Origin: Mesorhizobium loti
Lineage (GTDB): Bacteria > Pseudomonadota > Alphaproteobacteria > Rhizobiales > Rhizobiaceae
Reading direction: 5' to 3'
Length of the DNA: 64,000 nucleotides
Assembly (NCBI RefSeq): GCF_003148495.1
Contig: NZ_QGGH01000017.1
Span: forward strand, 1-64,000
The position numbers were made by a program, and so were the translations under genes. Within the stretch, counting starts at the first letter, position 1. Each line of letters opens with the position of its first letter. Shown one piece after another: positions 59,556 to 64,000 of this stretch. Under the pieces are notes generated by a model, which ran no database searches, was not told the DNA's origin, and saw only the letters and a list, made by a program, of their open reading frames with translations.

Positions 59556-61001
59556 TCAGTCCTTCGGCAGGTCGAGGAAATGCCCGACCGTGGTGACGGC
59601 AGCCGGCTGCGCGACGCTGCCGTCGGCCATTGCCAGCGCGCGGTTGGCGTCGGACGTCTTCACTTCCTCGGTGTTGTTGAGAAAATAGTCGGCGTTGCTG
59701 GCCGGCTGCGTGCCGTCGGTCGGCTCGACGAGCTTCTTCGACGGATCGACCGGCTTGACCAGATAGGGGGTGACGATGATGACTAGGTCGGTCTCACGCC
59801 GCTGATAGGATTTCGAGGAGAACAGCGCTCCAAGCACCGGCATCTTGCCGAGACCGGGAATGCGCGACGTGGTGATGTCGTTTTGCGACTGCAGCAATCC
59901 GGCGATCATGAAGCTCTGGCCGTTCTTCAGGTCGACCGACGTCCTGGCACGGCGCACGATGAAGCCGGGAACCGAGATGGTGCCGATATTGTAGGAGGCC
60001 GAAGCGTCGATCGAGGAGACTTCCGGCGCGATGTCCAGGCTGACCAGCCCGTCCTTCAGGACGGTAGGCGTGAAATCCAGGCTGACGCCGTATTTCTTGT
60101 AGCTGACCGAGATCTTGCCGTTGTCCTCGGAGACCGGGATCGGGAACTCGCCGCCGGCGAGGAAGCTCGCCGTCTGGCCGGACCGGGCGATCAGGTTCGG
60201 CTCGGCCAGCCGCCGCGCCAAGCCGCGCTCTTCCAGCGCCTTGATGGCGATATCGATCGACACACCGCTCGACAAAAGCCGGCCGATGATCTCGCCGGTG
60301 CCGGCGGTCGGTACTGAACCCGGATCGATCGTCACGTCGCGTCCGCCGATGCCGTAGGCGAAATTGGCGGCGTACTTGGCACCCAGCTCCTGGCCAGCCT
60401 GGCGGTTGATTTCGACGAAGCGGACGTTGAGCTGGACCTGCTGCGACGACGAGATGTTGACCGAGTTGATCACCTCTTCGGTGCCGGAAAAGCGCGTCGC
60501 GATCTTGTTTGCCTTTTCGGCGGCGACGGCGTCATCGGCCTCGCCCGACAGCACGACACGGCCATTGGCCGAGCCGACCTTGATCCTGGCATCCGGCACG
60601 CTGGCGCGAATGGTGCTGGCCAGTTGGTCAGTGTCGAGCGTCACCTCGATGTCGATGGTGCCGACAAGCTGCTTCTTCTCGTCGAACAGCGCGATGCCGG
60701 TGGTGCCGAGATTGTTGCCGAGCACATAGAAGGACTTGTCGGTCAGCGGATTGACGTTGGCGATCTCCGGATCGCCGATGACGATCTGGTAGAAGGCGGC
60801 ACTTGTCATGATCGTCTTTGGCTTGCCCTTGGCAACCTTGATCGACGCATTCTTGGTCGACGACACATAGACGATGTCGTTGTCGGCCTTGGCGCAGGTG
60901 CCGAAGGCCAGCATCGTGGCGGCAGCCAGCGAAGCCGCGACAGCCACGGTGCGCAAAACGCGCAACCGTCCCATGACCCTGTATGTGATCAGCCCGAACA
61001 T
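59556..61001 (-). CDS. cpaC: Tad/Cpa outer-membrane secretin CpaC (RcpA)
   Basis: From the ATG at 61001 (MFGLITYRVMGRLRVLRT) the protein has 481 residues with a signal peptide ending near CAKADN. A periplasmic BON-like domain is visible at GRVVLSGEADDAVAAEKANK. The secretin core ends in GGEFPIPVSEDNGKISVSYK and VPGFIVRRARTSVDLKNGQS. It forms the outer-membrane channel for the Flp pilus. A GTG at 61016 is an alternative start, but the ATG is better spaced from the GAGGGACGGGAC site. Confidence 0.93.
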   Translation of the reverse strand: MFGLITYRVMGRLRVLRTVAVAASLAAATMLAFGTCAKADNDIVYVSSTKNASIKVAKGKPKTIMTSAAFYQIVIGDPEIANVNPLTDKSFYVLGNNLGTTGIALFDEKKQLVGTIDIEVTLDTDQLASTIRASVPDARIKVGSANGRVVLSGEADDAVAAEKANKIATRFSGTEEVINSVNISSSQQVQLNVRFVEINRQAGQELGAKYAANFAYGIGGRDVTIDPGSVPTAGTGEIIGRLLSSGVSIDIAIKALEERGLARRLAEPNLIARSGQTASFLAGGEFPIPVSEDNGKISVSYKKYGVSLDFTPTVLKDGLVSLDIAPEVSSIDASASYNIGTISVPGFIVRRARTSVDLKNGQSFMIAGLLQSQNDITTSRIPGLGKMPVLGALFSSKSYQRRETDLVIIVTPYLVKPVDPSKKLVEPTDGTQPASNADYFLNNTEEVKTSDANRALAMADGSVAQPAAVTTVGHFLDLPKD

Positions 61002-61033
61002 TGTCCCGTCCCTCACCCAGTCCCCACTGGCTT

Positions 61034-61960
61034 CTATTTCTGGTCCGGCGAAGGAACCTGGTATTCCTCGGCCTTTGTGCCGCGCGTTACGATGACCGTC
61101 TTGAATTTCGGCTTCTCCGGCTCCTTGGTGACGGCGTCGAACAATGAGCCGGCCGCGGCCTGCACATTCGAGGCGACGGATCCACCGAAGGAAGAGATGG
61201 TGGTGACGCCGTTCTTGTCGTCTCCGCCTTCGCTGGAGGACCGAAGCGACAAGGACAAGGTGCCGACGGTGCGGGCCAGTGCCACTTTCTGCGCGCCGTC
61301 GGTCGTCACCTCGATGGTCACGGAATTGGAAATCTGCGGCGTCGTCTGGCGCTCGTCGGCGCCCTGCCCGACGCTCAGCACCTTGGCATCGGCAACGACG
61401 ATCTCGGAAGTGATGGTGGAACCGGCAGCGCCCTGAGCGTTCTTGGCCACTTCCTGGATTTCGCCGGCATCGCGTGTCAGCACGACATCGACCCGGTCGC
61501 CCGGCGTGACGAAACCGCCAACCCCGGCGATCTCATCGGTACGGATGGTTACCGCCCGCATTCCGGGCGTCATCATGTTGGAGAGCGTCGCGCGGCCATT
61601 TGGCCCGGACAACTTGGTCAGCAGCACCGGTTCGTTGACTTCGATCGGCGACAGCACCACGCGGCTACCGTCGGCGAGCAACGCATTGATAGTGGTGAAG
61701 GCGCCCTGCGGCACGGACTCTTCCGACCACGGAATTTCGCTAAGCTGCGCCCGGTCGAGTTCCATGCCGTAACGCAGCGGCGCATTCGCCACCACGATGG
61801 TCTTGAACTCTACCCTGGGCACGACAGGTGCCGGGATCGACGCCGTCTTCTCTTCGGAATCGGCCTTGGCCTGGCTCTTGACCCAGAAATCCGCGGCAAA
61901 GATCGAGATCGCGCCAAAAACGGCGGCGATGCCGATCATCGATATGGCCTTGCCCCTCAC
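61034..61960 (-). CDS. cpaB: Tad/Cpa periplasmic protein CpaB (RcpC)
   Basis: The 308-residue protein begins with a single membrane anchor (MRGKAISMIGIAAVFGAISI) and is otherwise periplasmic. The SAF-like domain is TIVVANAPLRYGMELDRAQL, with GMRAVTIRTDEIAGVGGFVT and PGDRVDVVLTRDA. This is the CpaB/RcpC family, which supports the secretin. It is the first gene of the visible leftward tad operon and is divergent from parE across a 229-bp gap. Confidence 0.92.
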   Translation of the reverse strand: MRGKAISMIGIAAVFGAISIFAADFWVKSQAKADSEEKTASIPAPVVPRVEFKTIVVANAPLRYGMELDRAQLSEIPWSEESVPQGAFTTINALLADGSRVVLSPIEVNEPVLLTKLSGPNGRATLSNMMTPGMRAVTIRTDEIAGVGGFVTPGDRVDVVLTRDAGEIQEVAKNAQGAAGSTITSEIVVADAKVLSVGQGADERQTTPQISNSVTIEVTTDGAQKVALARTVGTLSLSLRSSSEGGDDKNGVTTISSFGGSVASNVQAAAGSLFDAVTKEPEKPKFKTVIVTRGTKAEEYQVPSPDQK

Positions 61961-62189
61961 GCCGAAACCCCTGATGCCCGCAGTTTCTTGTTTTGTTGGG
62001 CTTAACCCTAGGCGGCATTGTTAAAGAATCAGGAATTTCGCACGGTGGTATCCGACCTATTTCCGCCGACTTGGTTATCGAATGGTTTTGGGTTAAGAAG
62101 GACCATATCCCCGAACGGAACAGGAACCTCGGTCGCTTGGCGCTGAAAAGCGTGGCAGTATCGCGAGGTGATTCGCAGCATCGGACCCT

Positions 62190-64000
62190 ATGGCAGGCAT
62201 GGACGACAACAACGATCTCTTCGGCAATATGGACAAGCAGCCGCAGCCGGTTCGCACGCCGGCGCGGCCGGCGGATCCGCTGGTTCAGGCCACCAAGCGT
62301 CCTGCCGCGACCAAGGATGGCAGCGAAGGCTATAGCGCCGCCGACATCGAGGTGCTGGAAGGGCTGGAGCCGGTGCGCCGCCGGCCAGGCATGTATATCG
62401 GCGGCACCGACGACAAGGCGATGCACCATCTGTTCGCCGAGGTCATCGACAATTCGATGGACGAAGCGGTGGCTGGCCATGCCACCTTCATCGATGTCGA
62501 ACTCTCGGCCGACGGCTATCTCGCCGTCACCGACAATGGCCGCGGTATCCCGGTCGATCCGCATCCGAAGTTCAAGAAGCCGGCGCTCGAAGTGATCATG
62601 ACGACGCTGCATTCGGGCGGCAAGTTCGACTCCAAGGTTTACGAGACATCGGGCGGCCTGCATGGCGTCGGTGTGTCCGTGGTCAACGCGCTGTCGGACC
62701 ATCTCGAGGTCGAGGTCGCACGTGGCCGCCAGCTCTATCGCCAGCGCTTTTCACGCGGCGTTCCCGTGACCGGCCTGGAACAATTGGGCGAGGTCCACAA
62801 TCGGCGCGGAACAAAAATCCGCTTCCACCCCGACGAGCAGATTTTCGGCAAGGGCGCGGCATTCGAACCGGCGCGGCTCTACCGCATGACGCGTTCGAAA
62901 GCCTATCTGTTCGGCGGCGTCGAAATCCGCTGGACCTGCGATCCGTCACTGATCAAGGAAAAGGATCCGACACCGGCCAAGGCTGAATTCCATTTTCCCG
63001 GCGGCCTGAAGGATTATCTCAAGGCATCGCTCGGCGACGACTTCCAGGTGACGCGCGAGATTTTCGCCGGCAAGAGCGAGAAACAAGGCGGCCATGGCTC
63101 GCTCGAATGGGCGGTGACCTGGTTCGGCGGCGACGGCTTCATCAATTCCTACTGCAACACCATCCCGACCGGCGAAGGCGGCACCCACGAGGCCGGCTTC
63201 CGCAATGTACTGACGCGGGGCCTGCGCGCCTATGCCGATCTCGTCGGCAACAAGCGCGCCTCGATCGTCACCTCGGAAGACGTCATGATCTCGGCGGCGG
63301 GCATGCTGTCGGTGTTCATCCGCGAGCCGGAATTCGTCGGCCAGACCAAGGACAGGCTGGCGACGATCGAGGCAATTCGAATTGTCGAGACCGCGATCCG
63401 TGATCCGTTCGACCATTGGCTGGCCGACAATCCGCAGGAAGCCTCGAAGCTACTCGAATGGGTGATCGCACGTGCCGACGAGCGGGTGCGCCGGCGGCAG
63501 GAAAAAGAGGTGTCGCGCAAGAGCGCGGTGCGCAAATTGCGGCTGCCGGGCAAGCTCGCCGACTGCACGCAAAATGCCGCGGCCGGCGCCGAACTGTTCA
63601 TCGTCGAAGGTGACTCGGCCGGCGGATCGGCCAAGCAGGCACGCGACCGCGCCAGCCAGGCCGTCCTGCCGCTGCGTGGAAAAATCCTCAACGTCGCCAG
63701 TGCCGGCAACGACAAGCTCGCCGGCAACCAGCAGATATCCGACCTGATCCAGGCGCTCGGCTGCGGCACGCGATCGAAATATCGCGACGAAGATTTGCGC
63801 TACGACCGGGTGATCATCATGACCGACGCCGATGTCGATGGCGCCCACATCGCTTCGCTGCTGATCACCTTCTTCTACCAGGAGATGCCGGCGCTGGTGC
63901 GCGGCGGCCATCTCTATCTTGCGGTGCCGCCGCTTTACTCGATCAGGCAAGGCGGCAAGGTCGCCTATGCCCGCGACGACGCGCACAAGGACGAACTCCT
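62190..64000 (+). CDS. parE: DNA topoisomerase IV subunit B, truncated by window end
   Basis: About 603 codons are visible from ATG 62190 (MAGMDDNNDLFGNMDKQP; an ATG at 62199 is an alternative). The GHKL ATPase region has EVIDNSMDEAVAGHATFI, SGGLHGVGVSVVNALSDHLE and GRGIPVD. The Toprim region has FIVEGDSAGGSAKQARDRAS (near residue 470) and IIMTDADVDGAHIASLL. Motifs match ParE rather than GyrB, with the sequence GLHGVGVSVVNALS followed by DHLEVEV. It decatenates replicated chromosomes with ParC, encoded elsewhere. The C-terminus lies beyond the window. Confidence 0.93.
   Translation, partial: MAGMDDNNDLFGNMDKQPQPVRTPARPADPLVQATKRPAATKDGSEGYSAADIEVLEGLEPVRRRPGMYIGGTDDKAMHHLFAEVIDNSMDEAVAGHATFIDVELSADGYLAVTDNGRGIPVDPHPKFKKPALEVIMTTLHSGGKFDSKVYETSGGLHGVGVSVVNALSDHLEVEVARGRQLYRQRFSRGVPVTGLEQLGEVHNRRGTKIRFHPDEQIFGKGAAFEPARLYRMTRSKAYLFGGVEIRWTCDPSLIKEKDPTPAKAEFHFPGGLKDYLKASLGDDFQVTREIFAGKSEKQGGHGSLEWAVTWFGGDGFINSYCNTIPTGEGGTHEAGFRNVLTRGLRAYADLVGNKRASIVTSEDVMISAAGMLSVFIREPEFVGQTKDRLATIEAIRIVETAIRDPFDHWLADNPQEASKLLEWVIARADERVRRRQEKEVSRKSAVRKLRLPGKLADCTQNAAAGAELFIVEGDSAGGSAKQARDRASQAVLPLRGKILNVASAGNDKLAGNQQISDLIQALGCGTRSKYRDEDLRYDRVIIMTDADVDGAHIASLLITFFYQEMPALVRGGHLYLAVPPLYSIRQGGKVAYARDDAHKDEL

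Noticed and set aside
61961-62189. TTAACC-like half-sites that could suggest CtrA binding before cpaB and parE
   Set aside because: The two TTAA elements are 15 bp apart, not the seven expected for a full CtrA site, so the evidence is too weak.

Overview
This 64 kb window is GC-rich chromosomal DNA of an alphaproteobacterium of the order Hyphomicrobiales. It most resembles Mesorhizobium or a close relative. The evidence is the gene set and order (glmU-glmS, divK-pleD, DUF3572, an N-terminally extended DinB, a PccA-type carboxylase, a glutathione-formaldehyde pair, a Tad/Cpa locus), an alphaproteobacterial GTTC-N7-GTTC LexA box, and rhizobial-type intergenic mosaic repeats. Most of it is housekeeping or core accessory sequence. 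I see no prophage, insertion sequence, CRISPR array, tRNA or rRNA.

Layout. 1-3.4 kb: cell-wall precursor genes glmS (partial) and glmU, a CcdA-like thiol-disulfide transporter and a small secreted YxYxxD protein. 3.7-12.1 kb: topA-rnr-DUF983, a Nudix-MFS pair, a YqfO/NIF3-like small protein and rpmG with a strong terminator. 12.2-13.2 kb: a small secreted protein broken by a one-base frameshift, a small hypothetical gene and an empty stretch. 13.2-19.5 kb: one leftward operon with a GntR regulator, a PLP-dependent Cys/Met-type lyase and a complete carbohydrate-type ABC importer, with a RIME-like repeat inside and a triple TGGTCCA operator in front. 19.6-24.6 kb: an FAD monooxygenase, the cell-cycle/c-di-GMP pair divK-pleD, DUF3572 and a HAD-like protein. 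24.6-31.1 kb: a large secreted protein with an acidic tail, a GNAT acetyltransferase, an SOS-controlled dinB, a secreted small protein, a DMT permease, a potassium-channel-like protein with a zinc ribbon, and an NTF2-like protein. 31.3-39.8 kb: a long inverted repeat abutting dnaE, dnaE, a Cys-rich protein behind a tiny upstream peptide ORF, pccA, and a formaldehyde-detoxification pair.

39.8-42.8 kb: a YaiI-like protein, DUF1345, and a membrane cytochrome b with a Tat-exported molybdenum oxidoreductase. 42.8-45.9 kb: an Asp/Glu-racemase-family enzyme divergent from a DadA-like oxidase and its GntR regulator. Two identical ATTGTCGACAAT palindromes lie in the shared intergenic region, and an exact 80-bp tandem duplication lies at the racemase 3' end. 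45.9-52.9 kb: a duplicated-domain hypothetical protein, then a mosaic repeat, a tandem glycine riboswitch and gcvT-gcvH-gcvP, then a membrane diguanylate cyclase. 53.1-62.0 kb: a leftward Tad/Cpa pilus-assembly locus (cpaB, cpaC, a tiny lipoprotein, cpaE, cpaF, tadB, tadC, a secreted protein, a TPR lipoprotein) with no pilin, prepilin peptidase or recognisable CpaD in the window. 62.2-64 kb: parE, cut off by the window end.

No single unprecedented system stands out. The strongest leads for undescribed biology are the tiny peptide ORF coupled to an eight-cysteine protein (35.2-35.7 kb), the ATTGTCGACAAT-controlled racemase/oxidase module, and the ABC importer co-operonic with a PLP lyase.
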